In this document: piece after piece, positions 39,862 to 48,476 of the stretch | Layout: every line of letters begins with the position of its first letter | Position numbering within the stretch: position 1 is the stretch's first letter | Source of the DNA: an uncultured Lachnospiraceae bacterium | GTDB lineage: Bacteria; Bacillota; Clostridia; Lachnospirales; Lachnospiraceae | DNA: 54,167 bases | Reading direction: 5' to 3' | NCBI GenBank assembly: GCA_946615865.1 | Contig: CAMOIJ010000001.1 | Coordinates: forward strand, 99,640 to 153,806 | Position numbers and translations under genes: made by a program | The notes under the pieces: generated by a model | Databases searched by the model: none | What the model saw: only the letters and a program-made list of their open reading frames with translations | Told to the model about the DNA's origin: nothing

Positions 39862-42777
39862 TTATCTTCTCCTGCTTCTGCTGCTCTCCCTCTTCTCCTG
39901 GGCGATCCTGGCTCTCAGCCGTCCCGCTTTACTTCTTTGGACAAAAGCGTACCATAGCAGCGCCGCGCTGATCACAACGACAACTCCCGCGAGGATCGCG
40001 CGAATAGTTCTCCACTTAGGAGTCTTGTAGTCCAGCGTTGTTTTCGTTCCGATCCCGTTCATCGCATTGCTCCGGGAAATTGTCTGCAGGATTCTCCCCG
40101 CGGATGTGCGGAAACGCGCCCGGACGCCGTAGGTCAGCTGCCCTCCCCGCAGCTTATAGTTGTTGTTGGAAGTGTTCTGCCACAGATCCGTTCCCGCTTC
40201 CAGGCCCTCCAGAATATCCGCGTATTCGTCCGCTCCGCCGATGATCCGGTCTGTCATTACGATCCCTGAAAAGCCCCACTCGTCCCGAAGGACTTTGGTC
40301 AAAAGCCCGCTGTGTCCGCCGCACCACCTGGGTCCCACGCGGTTCATGCCGGCCATTACGGCCTTCATTCCGGAACCTCCGTCCCGCAGCGCGATCTCAA
40401 AGGGACGCAGATACAGTTCTCTTATCGCCTGCTCACCTGCCATTACCGCTACGCCTGTATAATTGGTCTGCTGATCCGCCAGGACCATCCTTCCGAGGAC
40501 AGGTATGACGCCCTTTCCGCCCAGGCCCCGGCACAACGCCGCCGCCATGCTGCCCGTCAGAAAGCTGTCCTCCGAAAAACTGTCACCGTTACTTCCTCCC
40601 ATAGCCGTCCGGTGAAGATTGAGGAAAGGCACCTGCCAGAAAGTGACACCTGCGTGGAGAGCTTCCTCTCCGATCATCTGTCCCATCTGCAGGATCAGCT
40701 CCGTATTCCAGGTCGAAGCCAGGACCGCGGCTGACGGATAGCCGAATTTATCCGCGGAGATCATGGCCTGAGGAGAGATACAGGAGATCACCTCATTTAC
40801 AACGCCGCCTCCCTTTCGGACAAGAGAATAGGTCTCCCTCCAGGTCAGCTGGTCCAAAAGGCTGCCCCATCGGTAATCGTCGAAGGCCGTCTCCCTCAAA
40901 GAAACAAGTCCCGCGTTTTTCTCCCCGTGGGCTTTGTTGTAAACAGGCGCCTCCGCCTTAGTGTCTTCCTTGCTGCTGACCTTAAGCAGATCCTGGAAAG
41001 AAGCCGGCGCCGAGTAGGAACCGCCGTTCCAGGTCACGGGCCAGGTGCTGCCCCACAGGCTCCTTGTGAGCTGGCGGTAGTCAGTATCATAAGCTGCGGG
41101 ATCCGCTTCTCTGAACGCGCGGCTGATCTCATGTCCAGTCTGAGACGAAACGGCATAACTGCCGGTGTCCCTGACAAGATCCGCCGTCTCCACAAGACCT
41201 CCGTCTCCACTGCCGCTGAAGGCCTCGGAACCGCCTTTCATCTTGAACATTAGTATATTGTTGACCGCTCTGTGGGAGTCCTGGGCCGCGGTCACCAAAT
41301 AGGTCCCTCCGTCAATGATATATGTCCCCCTGCCGGCCGCGTCAAAGGACTTGAAGGCCTCTTCGCCCAGCACTATTTTGACCCTTGCGGATTCGCCCGG
41401 TTCGAGCTCCTTCGTCTTGACAAAGGCCGCGAGCTCCACGGAAGGGATCTCCATTCCATTCTTTTCCGCGTACTGGGAATAGGGCTTCTGGATGTAGAAC
41501 TGTACGGTCTCCCTGCCTGCCCTGTCTCCGGTATTGTGGACACTTACCGAAACCTCATAGCCCTTCTTGCCAAGCTCCATCGTCATATCCTTGAGCTCGA
41601 AGTCGGTGTAGGAAAGGCCGTATCCGAAAGGAAAAGCGACTTCTTTGTCATAATCGAAAGCGCTCCGTGAGGACGTCCCCAGAACGGTGTCCTCATAGCG
41701 GGTCTCATAGTAGCGGTACCCTGCATAGATCCCCTCGGCGTATACCAGATACCTGTCGCCGTACTTCACCTTGCTGTTCCTGATCTCGTAATCCCCAAGA
41801 TTTGCCGCCGCCGGGGCGTTCAGGCTGTTATATACAAGCGTATCCGCAAGTCTGCCGGAGGGATTGACGCTGCCGCTGATCACTTCCGCGACAGCTGTCA
41901 TGCCGTTTGTGCCGAGCGCGCCGGTCCAAAGACAGCCGTCGATCCCGTACTCCTCCAAAAATCCCATTTCCATTGGATTTTCGGTATTGAGCACCACGAT
42001 CACCTGCTCAAAACGCTCCCCGACATAGGCGAGCAGTTCCTTCTCTTCTTCCGTCAGCTGCAGGGCTTTCGCTCCGGCAGCGACCGGCTCTCCACTCTCT
42101 TCCGCTTCCGCATAGGCGGGTTCGAACAGATCTGCAGGGCCTGCTCCGCGGCTGATCACGACCACCGCTGCCTCGGAATATTCTTCCATGCTCTTTTCCA
42201 CGCTCCCTGAAAAAGAGTTCCGTCCCCCTCTCTGCGTGAAATTCCACAGTTTTTCATTGACGCGGATCTTTTCCGCCTCCAGCGCTTCCTTCAAAGTTAC
42301 GGCAGAGGCCGCTGTTTTCTCGTCGCAGTAAACCGGATTCACCGCGCCTTTCCCGAAAACGCTGACCATCGCCCCTTTGCGCAGAGGAAGCACTTCATCG
42401 GCGTTGCGCAGCAGGACGATCCCCTCTCTCTGGATCCGTTTCGCCAGCTCCGAGCTGTCCGTCCTCAGTTCCGCGTCGTCCTCATACTCTGACGCAAAAT
42501 ACTGCGGGCCTTCCTCTCCGGTCACCGCGTAGTTGCTCTGCCCCAACGCGAGCCGGATCGCCTGTTCATTGTCTGAGGAGACTTTGAACCCGGCAAAAGC
42601 AACAGCTAGTATCAGCACTGCCATAAGGGCGCCTGTCACACTGTTTCTGCGAAGGCGTCCGATCCTGCTCTGCATCCTGCGGTGACGCTGTTCCAGTTTT
42701 TTCGAAGCTGATGGCGCAGTTTCCTGCTCTCTCTCTATCCTGTTCGGTCCTGAATTGTCTATCCTTTTATTCTTCAT
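39862..42777 (-). CDS. Membrane-anchored, circularly permuted GH3-family protein with altered active site
   Basis: 971 residues with a membrane segment at about 48-67 and another near the C-terminus (about 925-945). Domain order is reversed relative to classic GH3: the alpha/beta sandwich comes first (EGIVLLRNADEVLPL at about 115), then a fibronectin-III-like domain (about 395-480), then the TIM barrel (about 600-900). The nucleophile-type block GFSGIVMTDR keeps its Asp, but the DGP motif, the KHF motif (here LGRM before VLADQQTNYTG) and the second Arg of the R-x-P-x-x-G-G-R loop are changed. It may be catalytically altered, or a binding/sensor protein. The ribosome site AAGGAG is about 13 nt upstream. 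Confidence 0.82.
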   Translation of the reverse strand: MKNKRIDNSGPNRIEREQETAPSASKKLEQRHRRMQSRIGRLRRNSVTGALMAVLILAVAFAGFKVSSDNEQAIRLALGQSNYAVTGEEGPQYFASEYEDDAELRTDSSELAKRIQREGIVLLRNADEVLPLRKGAMVSVFGKGAVNPVYCDEKTAASAVTLKEALEAEKIRVNEKLWNFTQRGGRNSFSGSVEKSMEEYSEAAVVVISRGAGPADLFEPAYAEAEESGEPVAAGAKALQLTEEEKELLAYVGERFEQVIVVLNTENPMEMGFLEEYGIDGCLWTGALGTNGMTAVAEVISGSVNPSGRLADTLVYNSLNAPAAANLGDYEIRNSKVKYGDRYLVYAEGIYAGYRYYETRYEDTVLGTSSRSAFDYDKEVAFPFGYGLSYTDFELKDMTMELGKKGYEVSVSVHNTGDRAGRETVQFYIQKPYSQYAEKNGMEIPSVELAAFVKTKELEPGESARVKIVLGEEAFKSFDAAGRGTYIIDGGTYLVTAAQDSHRAVNNILMFKMKGGSEAFSGSGDGGLVETADLVRDTGSYAVSSQTGHEISRAFREADPAAYDTDYRQLTRSLWGSTWPVTWNGGSYSAPASFQDLLKVSSKEDTKAEAPVYNKAHGEKNAGLVSLRETAFDDYRWGSLLDQLTWRETYSLVRKGGGVVNEVISCISPQAMISADKFGYPSAAVLASTWNTELILQMGQMIGEEALHAGVTFWQVPFLNLHRTAMGGSNGDSFSEDSFLTGSMAAALCRGLGGKGVIPVLGRMVLADQQTNYTGVAVMAGEQAIRELYLRPFEIALRDGGSGMKAVMAGMNRVGPRWCGGHSGLLTKVLRDEWGFSGIVMTDRIIGGADEYADILEGLEAGTDLWQNTSNNNYKLRGGQLTYGVRARFRTSAGRILQTISRSNAMNGIGTKTTLDYKTPKWRTIRAILAGVVVVISAALLWYAFVQRSKAGRLRARIAQEKRESSRSRRR

Positions 42778-42871
42778 AGAGTATCCGGTCCGCTCCTTTT
42801 TGTTTATCCTGATATGTAATCATTGTAATACGAAAACTGTCTTTTTTCTTCATAATTATACTACACATCCC

Positions 42872-42897
42872 TTGACACCGCTTCAGCATGCTATAAT
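42872..42897 (+). promoter_or_regulatory. Candidate promoter of the two-component operon
   Basis: TTGACA (42872-42877) and TATAAT (42892-42897), both perfect but only 14 nt apart, shorter than optimal, 34 nt before the response regulator start. The short spacer could make it activator-dependent. Confidence 0.45.
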
Positions 42898-42931
42898 ACA
42901 GGGCAGAGCATATTTTTCAGAGGAGAATATC

Positions 42932-43597
42932 ATGATTTATTGTGTGGAAGACGACAACAGCATCCGGGATCTGATGATCTACACACTGACCATCGCAGGC
43001 TTTGAGGCGAAAGGCTTTGCCGACAGCGCCTCTTTCTGGAAAGAAATGCAGACGGGGCGCCCCGAACTGATCCTTTTGGACATCATGCTCCCCGGCGAAG
43101 ATGGGATCTCAATCCTCAAAAAGCTGAGGTCCGCCCCGATGACAGCAGCCCTTCCAGTCATCATGGCCACCGCCAAAGGAAGCGAGTATGACAGGGTCAT
43201 CGGCCTCGATCTTGGCGCCGACGATTATCTGTGCAAGCCCTTCGGCATGATGGAGATGGTCTCCCGGATCAGGGCAGTTCTCCGCCGCACATCGATGAGC
43301 GAGCACAAGAACTATCTCTCCTATGGGGCGATCACTATGGATCAGTCCAGACATGTAGTCCTTGTGGACGGGCGCGAGGTCTCCCTCACCCTCAAGGAAT
43401 ATGATCTTCTTAAACTCTTACTGGAACACACCGGCCTTGTATTTACCCGCGACCAGCTCCTCTCATCCGTCTGGGACCAGGATTATTCCGGCGAGACAAG
43501 GACTGTGGACGTGCACATCGGCACTCTGCGCACCAAACTCGGCGAGAGCGGCGAGGCGATCCGAACTGTCCGCGGAGTAGGTTACCGGCTCGGATAG
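42932..43597 (+). CDS. PhoB/OmpR-family response regulator
   Basis: 221 residues from the ATG at 42932 (AGAGGAG upstream); the frame is open further but upstream codons lack a ribosome site and family similarity. Receiver domain with acidic pocket (VEDD), phospho-acceptor Asp50 in LILLD, and KPF switch lysine; then a winged-helix OmpR-type DNA-binding domain ending TVRGVGYRLG. It is followed 24 nt later by its histidine kinase. The neighbouring phosphate transporter suggests phosphate control, though many such pairs have other inputs. Confidence 0.92.
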   Translation: MIYCVEDDNSIRDLMIYTLTIAGFEAKGFADSASFWKEMQTGRPELILLDIMLPGEDGISILKKLRSAPMTAALPVIMATAKGSEYDRVIGLDLGADDYLCKPFGMMEMVSRIRAVLRRTSMSEHKNYLSYGAITMDQSRHVVLVDGREVSLTLKEYDLLKLLLEHTGLVFTRDQLLSSVWDQDYSGETRTVDVHIGTLRTKLGESGEAIRTVRGVGYRLG

Positions 43598-43621
43598 CTT
43601 AGAAAGAGCAGGTATCATCTT

Positions 43622-44971
43622 ATGCGGGGCAAAATATTCCGTTCCATCTGGTTCGTTCTTCTCGCCACTCTGACCGTATCTTTCGGTCTTACCGCGATAT
43701 TTTTGTACAATCACTTCACAGATGAACAGCTCGAGCAGCTGCGGGGTGAAACCAAGCTTGTCTCCCAGGCTGTTACCCTCAACGGACAGGACTATTTTGA
43801 CAGGTTGGGAAACACGGATTTCCGCATCACATGGATCACTTCCGACGGGACCATTCTGTACGACAACGAGGCGGATTCTCATATCATGCCTAACCATCTG
43901 GAGAGGGAGGAGATCCGCGAGGCGCTCGAGGGCGGTTACGGAGAGAGCAGCCGCTATTCTTCTACCCTGTTTGAGCGGCAGCTGTACACAGCCCAGAGGC
44001 TCCCGGACGGAACGGTCCTGCGTCTTTCGATCACACAGGCGACGATCTGGACTCTGTTCCTTCATTTTATACTGCCTCTTGCCCTGAGTATCCCGGTGCT
44101 CCTTACGATCTCCCTTCTTCTGGCCTCCGGCCTTTCCGAGAGGATTGTCCAGCCCATCAATGAGCTGAACCTGGACTCGCCTCTTGAAAACGCCGACCAG
44201 AAAGCTTATGAAGAGATCCTGCCGCTGCTGCGGCGCCTGGACGACCAGCACAAACAACTCGCCCGGGACCGGGAAGAACTTGAAAAGACCTCTCTGATCC
44301 GCGAGGAATTCACCGCCAACGCCTCTCACGAACTCAAGACCCCGCTGCACGTCATTTCCGGTTACGCGGAACTGCTTGAGAGCGGCATGGTCCCTTCCGA
44401 GGAATCCAGACGTCTCTTCGCAGGCAAGATCCGGGCCGAATCACAGCGTATGTCCAAACTCGTGGAGGACATCATAGATCTGTCGCATCTCGATGGCGGC
44501 GGCACCGGCATGACCAGGGAATTTACGGATCTGTACCGGATCGCGGCCAACGCGGCAGAAAGCCTTGCGTCCGCCGCTTCCGATGCGGGCGTATCACTGA
44601 TAGTCGAGGGAGAGAGTTCTGTCATGTACGGCGTGCCCCAGATTCTGTACAGCATTATCTACAACCTGTGCAGCAACGCCATTCACTATAGCGAAAAAGG
44701 CGGCAATGTCCTCGTGACCGTCCGCGACTCCCGCGACAAAGCAGAACTCACTGTCGCGGACAATGGAATCGGCATTCCTGCCGAGGACCTGGACAGGATC
44801 TTCGAGCGTTTCTACCGGGTCGACAAGAGCCACTCCAAGGAAGTGGGCGGCACCGGCCTTGGCCTCTCCATTGTCAAACACGCCGCTATGGTCCACGGCG
44901 CGCAGGTCAGTGTCGAAAGTGAACTAGGCAAAGGCTCTGTATTTACGGTCACTTTTCCCAAGCAAGCGTAA
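43622..44971 (+). CDS. PhoR-like sensor histidine kinase
   Basis: 449 residues. Two membrane segments (about 9-30 and 143-169) flank an extracytoplasmic sensor domain; then a linker, HisKA with ASHELKTPLHV (phospho-acceptor His236), and the HATPase domain with N box NLCSNAIHYS, G1 DNGIGIP, F box FERFYRVDKS and G2 GGTGLGLS. The PAS domain of full PhoR is absent. Partner of the preceding response regulator. Confidence 0.93.
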   Translation: MRGKIFRSIWFVLLATLTVSFGLTAIFLYNHFTDEQLEQLRGETKLVSQAVTLNGQDYFDRLGNTDFRITWITSDGTILYDNEADSHIMPNHLEREEIREALEGGYGESSRYSSTLFERQLYTAQRLPDGTVLRLSITQATIWTLFLHFILPLALSIPVLLTISLLLASGLSERIVQPINELNLDSPLENADQKAYEEILPLLRRLDDQHKQLARDREELEKTSLIREEFTANASHELKTPLHVISGYAELLESGMVPSEESRRLFAGKIRAESQRMSKLVEDIIDLSHLDGGGTGMTREFTDLYRIAANAAESLASAASDAGVSLIVEGESSVMYGVPQILYSIIYNLCSNAIHYSEKGGNVLVTVRDSRDKAELTVADNGIGIPAEDLDRIFERFYRVDKSHSKEVGGTGLGLSIVKHAAMVHGAQVSVESELGKGSVFTVTFPKQA

Positions 44972-45000
44972 ATATATACAATACTCCACTAAATATCGGT

Positions 45001-45017
45001 TTTACATAAATTTTACA
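45001..45017 (+). promoter_or_regulatory. Pho-box-like direct repeat upstream of the phosphate cotransporter
   Basis: TTTACA at 45001-45006 and 45012-45017, exactly 11 nt apart, as in PhoB/PhoP boxes. A TAATTT at 45031-45036 could be the -10. It lies between the kinase gene and the transporter gene. Confidence 0.55.
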
Positions 45018-45090
45018 TTGCAATCCCCCCTAATTTGACCTTCATACATTAAAATGGAATTGCAATCCGCAATTTGAAAGGAGATAATCC

Positions 45091-46728
45091 ATGTCAATCT
45101 ATGATATTTTCATACTGTTGGGCGGCGTAGGCCTGTTCCTTTACGGTATGACGATCATGTCGAGCGGCCTCAAGAACGCCTGCGGCGACAACCTTAAGGT
45201 CATTCTGGGAAAAGCGACCAAGAATAAGGTCACTTCCATTCTGGCAGGTATTGCCGTCACGATCTTCGTGCAGAGTTCCTCTGCCACGGACGTTATGGTC
45301 ATCGGCTTCGTCACATCCGGCCTGATGACCCTGAGCCAGGCTATCGGCGTCATCATGGGCGCCAACATCGGAACGACCGTCACAGCCCAGATCACCGCTT
45401 TCAACATCGGCGCCTACGCGCCCATGATCCTTTTCCTCGGCGCGGTGATGAATCTGTTCCTCAAGAACAGGACTCTCAAGGAAGTCGGATCCGTAATCCT
45501 TGGATTCGGTATGCTCTTCCAGGGCATCACCCTCATGAAGTCCGCGATCGCGCCTCTCGCAGAGACCGCCGCGTTCCGCGCGCTTCTCACATCGCTGGAG
45601 AACCCGATCCTGACTGTTCTGTTCGGTATCGCCTTCACGGCGCTGCTGCAGAGCTCGTCTTCGGCAACGGTTATCTTCCAGGCCTTTGCAGTGCAGAACA
45701 TCATCAGCTACCAGACCGCGGTATACCTGGTCATCGGCGCGGCTGTCGGTTCTGTCATGCCCAACCTTCTGGCAGGCCTAACAGCCAACCGCAACGGCAA
45801 GCGCTGCGCGGTGCTGAACCTTCTGTTCAACTCCCTCAGGGCTATACTGATTCTGATCCTTATCACAGTCTTCCCGCAGATCCTGACTTTCATACAGAAT
45901 CTGTCGCCGGGCAATGTCGCCAGACAGATCGCGAACACGCACACCTGCTTCGCGATCATCGCGGTTCTTGTCCTTGCGCCCGTGTCGGAATTCATCGTGA
46001 AACTGGCCGGCAAGCTCATCCCCCCTTCCGAGGAAGAGACCAGAAGAGGCGAGGACCAGAGGCTCGTTTACCTCAACAATACTTCACAGATCCCTGCGGT
46101 CATCGCCATGGACCAGGCGCACCGCGAGATCTGCAGAATGGCTCACTTCGCCATCGACAACCTGCAGTATTCCATCGACTGCTTCTTTGAACACGATGCC
46201 AAGAAGGGCCAGATGGCTCTTCAGGGCGAAGAGACCGTCGACTATCTGACCGGCGCTATCCTCGGAAAGCTCGTGGAGCTCCGCTCCCTCGACCTTTCTC
46301 CCAAACACCTGAACAAACTCTACAGATATATTCAGGTCGTAGACGACCTCGAGCGTATATCCGACCACGCCGAGAATATCGTCGAGTATGAGGAGCAGAT
46401 GCGCACCGGTAAAGCTTCCATGCACCAGGAAGCCCTTGACGACCTCCAAATGCTGGCAAACATCACAATGCAGTCTATGAACGTCTCCCTGATCGTCTTT
46501 GAGAAGGAGCTCATGGACCGCTTCGATGACGCGGAAGCCATGGAAGACCTCGTCGACCAGACTAAGGAGCAGATCGAGGCATCCCACATCGAGCGCATGG
46601 CCAAGAAAGCCTGCGACCCCAAGGGCGGAATCCTCTTCACAGACTTCTGCATCGACATGGAGCGCTGCTCCGACCACGCCATCAACCTGGCAGAAGTTGT
46701 CAGAGACCTCACAGAGCAGAATGCCTGA
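45091..46728 (+). CDS. Na+/phosphate cotransporter with C-terminal PhoU-like domain
   Basis: 545 residues, GAAAGGAG ribosome site. The membrane part contains two inverted repeats with the Q-S-S-S-A-T signatures of the NptA/PNaS family (VQSSSATDVMVIGF at about 65 and LQSSSSATVIFQAF at about 190). From about 345 a helical PhoU-like domain (YIQVVDDLERISDHAENIVE and DFCIDMERCSDHAINLAEVV) follows. The family exports or imports phosphate with sodium. Its position behind a PhoBR-like pair and a Pho-box-like repeat suggests induction by phosphate stress. Confidence 0.93.
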   Translation: MSIYDIFILLGGVGLFLYGMTIMSSGLKNACGDNLKVILGKATKNKVTSILAGIAVTIFVQSSSATDVMVIGFVTSGLMTLSQAIGVIMGANIGTTVTAQITAFNIGAYAPMILFLGAVMNLFLKNRTLKEVGSVILGFGMLFQGITLMKSAIAPLAETAAFRALLTSLENPILTVLFGIAFTALLQSSSSATVIFQAFAVQNIISYQTAVYLVIGAAVGSVMPNLLAGLTANRNGKRCAVLNLLFNSLRAILILILITVFPQILTFIQNLSPGNVARQIANTHTCFAIIAVLVLAPVSEFIVKLAGKLIPPSEEETRRGEDQRLVYLNNTSQIPAVIAMDQAHREICRMAHFAIDNLQYSIDCFFEHDAKKGQMALQGEETVDYLTGAILGKLVELRSLDLSPKHLNKLYRYIQVVDDLERISDHAENIVEYEEQMRTGKASMHQEALDDLQMLANITMQSMNVSLIVFEKELMDRFDDAEAMEDLVDQTKEQIEASHIERMAKKACDPKGGILFTDFCIDMERCSDHAINLAEVVRDLTEQNA

Positions 46729-46743
46729 TCTTTTCATTGAACT

Positions 46744-46785
46744 AAACAGGGCGGCTGCACATTCGTGTAGCCGCCCTGTTTTTGT
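46744..46785 (+). terminator. Terminator after the phosphate cotransporter gene
   Basis: Stem AACAGGGCGGCT(G)CAC/GTGTAGCCGCCCTGTT with T5 tail, 16 nt past the stop. Confidence 0.92.
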
Positions 46786-46830
46786 TTTTGTCTGGTTTAC
46801 ATGGTTGTCTGGGTTGCTTTTTTGCTGTTT

Positions 46831-46914
46831 GGCTTGGTTTTGTGGCTGTTTGCTTGGTTTTGCGGCTGCTTGGCTTGGTTTTGTGTCTGCTTGGCTTGGT
46901 TTTGTGGCTGCTTG
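46831..46914. repeat. 21-nt tandem repeat, about four copies
   Basis: Unit GGCTTGGTTTTGTGGCTGCTT repeats about four times with few changes. On the reverse strand it would read as a seven-residue KPSQAAA-like repeat, but no credible gene contains it, so it is listed as non-coding. Confidence 0.8.
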
Positions 46915-46964
46915 GATGCGATCTGCCCCTAGCATTCCATCCGAGCAGGCGAGAAGCCCTATTT

Positions 46965-47165
46965 GGATGGACTTCAGGCAAACACTTCGCCTGAACTCAT
47001 CCATCGAATTCTTAAATATTTCTCAAAGGATGGAGCTTCTCTTCAATACAGGCATTTATCGCTACATCCGATTTGGAAAAGTCCCCTAATCGTTGGAGTC
47101 TTCCCGATAAACAAGCATTTTCCCTACATCCGATTTGGAAAAGTCCCCTAATGGCTGGAGTTTCC
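46965..47165. repeat. Palindrome and 62-nt direct repeats (array D)
   Basis: A hairpin with arms GGATGGACTTCAGGC and GCCTGAACTCATCC spans 46965-47002. To its right the block CTACATCCGATTTGG plus about 14 further identical nucleotides starts at 47062 and again at 47124, 62 nt apart. The layout (central hairpin, then 62-nt units) is like arrays A-C although the sequence differs. No gene seen. Confidence 0.6.
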
Positions 47166-47218
47166 CCGTTAAACAAGCTAAACAAGCTATAAACAAACCT
47201 TAAGTCCCTCCGCCACAA

Positions 47219-47251
47219 TCAAAAAGAAGCTGCCGCAGCGCGGCAGCTAAA
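47219..47251 (-). terminator. Terminator after the chromate transporter genes
   Basis: Stem GCTGCCGC/GCGGCAGC with loop AGC; leftward it runs into TTCTTTTTG. Confidence 0.75.
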
Positions 47252-47284
47252 CACATTTCCGACCATTCGATCCACTAAACACAT

Positions 47285-47848
47285 TCAGAACTTAAATACA
47301 ATCCCCACAACCGCCGCGATCGCCAAAAAGATGATCGGGCTCCATTTGAGCTTCTTCTGCCCCACAAAGATCACAACCGCCAGTATGATCGCCTTGGGCA
47401 GGAACAGATCTGCTACATTGCCGCTGGCTTCAAAGGCCGTAATGTTGACCAGCGCTACCTTGGCCACGTTCAGGCCCGCTGCTGTGATCATAGCGATCGA
47501 AGCAGGGCGCAGACCGTAGAAAGCACCTTCCACATGCGGATTGTCCCTGAACTTGTTCAGGAATTTAGCGATGATCAGGATAATGATCACAGAAGGCGCC
47601 GCCAGAGACAGCGTAGCCAGTATCCCTCCCGGAATGCCTGCAGTCTTAAAGCCCGCATAGGTGGACATATTGATTCCGATCGCTCCGGGCGTGGACTCGG
47701 AGATCGCGATCATATCCGCGATGTCTGCATGACTAAACCATCCGGTCTTGTCAGACATCTCATAAAGGAAAGGAAGTGTCGCAAGACCGCCGCCTACAGA
47801 AAAAAGGCCTGTCTTGAAGAATTCATACATTAATCGAAGGAGTGTCAC
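47285..47848 (-). CDS. Chromate transporter family protein, second half-subunit
   Basis: 187 residues, GTG start overlapping the previous stop (GTGA) with GGAGG in range. CHR-type half transporter: FFKTGLFSVGGGLATLPFLY, then ISESTPGAIGINMSTYAGF, and a hydrophobic C-terminal half. In Firmicutes two half-length CHR proteins encoded in tandem replace the single long ChrA, probably as antiparallel partners. Substrate in gut anaerobes is uncertain; chromate or another oxyanion is only the family name. Confidence 0.9.
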   Translation of the reverse strand: MTLLRLMYEFFKTGLFSVGGGLATLPFLYEMSDKTGWFSHADIADMIAISESTPGAIGINMSTYAGFKTAGIPGGILATLSLAAPSVIIILIIAKFLNKFRDNPHVEGAFYGLRPASIAMITAAGLNVAKVALVNITAFEASGNVADLFLPKAIILAVVIFVGQKKLKWSPIIFLAIAAVVGIVFKF

Positions 47849-48429
47849 TTGTCCGCCTCCTTCCCCGTGCCGGATGCCGCTTTTCGATTTCTCATGGACA
47901 TCAGAACGCCAATCACACCCGCACAGATAACAAGGACCGCCGCCGGAATTTTGACGGGAAGAATCCCCTTGAAGGCGTTCAGCGAGAAGATCACAAGATA
48001 CAGAAACAGGGTAAATGCGTCAACCACTGATTTCTTCCACAGCCTCATGACAGCCTGCAGGATCAGGACGCAGACACAGACGCGGATTCCCGCGAAGGCA
48101 TGCTGTACGACCGGAAGATCAGCAAAATTTGATAAGAATGTTGCGAGGACAAGGATGATTATGATCGGACCGGTAAGGAAACCGATAGTAGCACAGAGCG
48201 CGCCGACTACTCCGCCCTTTTTCTCTCCGATAAAAGTGGAGACGTTAAGCGCGATGATTCCCGGCGTACACTGTCCTATAGAAAAATAGTCCCGCAGGTC
48301 ATCCATCGTCGTCCAGTGCCGCTTATCGACAAGTTCCCTCTCAAGAAGGGGCAGCATCGCATAGCCTCCGCCGAAGTTGACGCAGCCAATCCGGACGAAA
48401 GTAATGTAAAGATCCAGAAGTTCGTTCAT
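47845..48429 (-). CDS. Chromate transporter family protein, first half-subunit
   Basis: 194 residues. Opens with the CHR motif FVRIGCVNFGGGYAMLPLLE, then FSIGQCTPGIIALNVSTFIG and GALCATIGFLTGPIIIILVL. It is the upstream partner of the second half-subunit and the genes overlap by 4 nt. A hairpin terminator separates the pair from the exchanger gene upstream. Confidence 0.9.
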   Translation of the reverse strand: MNELLDLYITFVRIGCVNFGGGYAMLPLLERELVDKRHWTTMDDLRDYFSIGQCTPGIIALNVSTFIGEKKGGVVGALCATIGFLTGPIIIILVLATFLSNFADLPVVQHAFAGIRVCVCVLILQAVMRLWKKSVVDAFTLFLYLVIFSLNAFKGILPVKIPAAVLVICAGVIGVLMSMRNRKAASGTGKEADK

Positions 48430-48446
48430 AGGGGTCCTTTCAGAAA

Positions 48447-48476
48447 ATCAGCGCCCTGTTTCAGGCGCTGTTTTTT
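48447..48476 (-). terminator. Terminator between exchanger and chromate transporter genes
   Basis: Stem CAGCGCC/GGCGCTG around CTGTTTCA, directly after the exchanger stop; leftward tail GATTTTCTG is moderate, and the opposite strand has T8. Confidence 0.75.

Noticed and set aside
46084..47004. A 306-codon reverse frame containing a Lys/Pro/Ser/Gln repeat
   Set aside because: Most of it is antisense to the phosphate cotransporter; the repeat part comes from the 21-nt tandem repeat and has no start signal.
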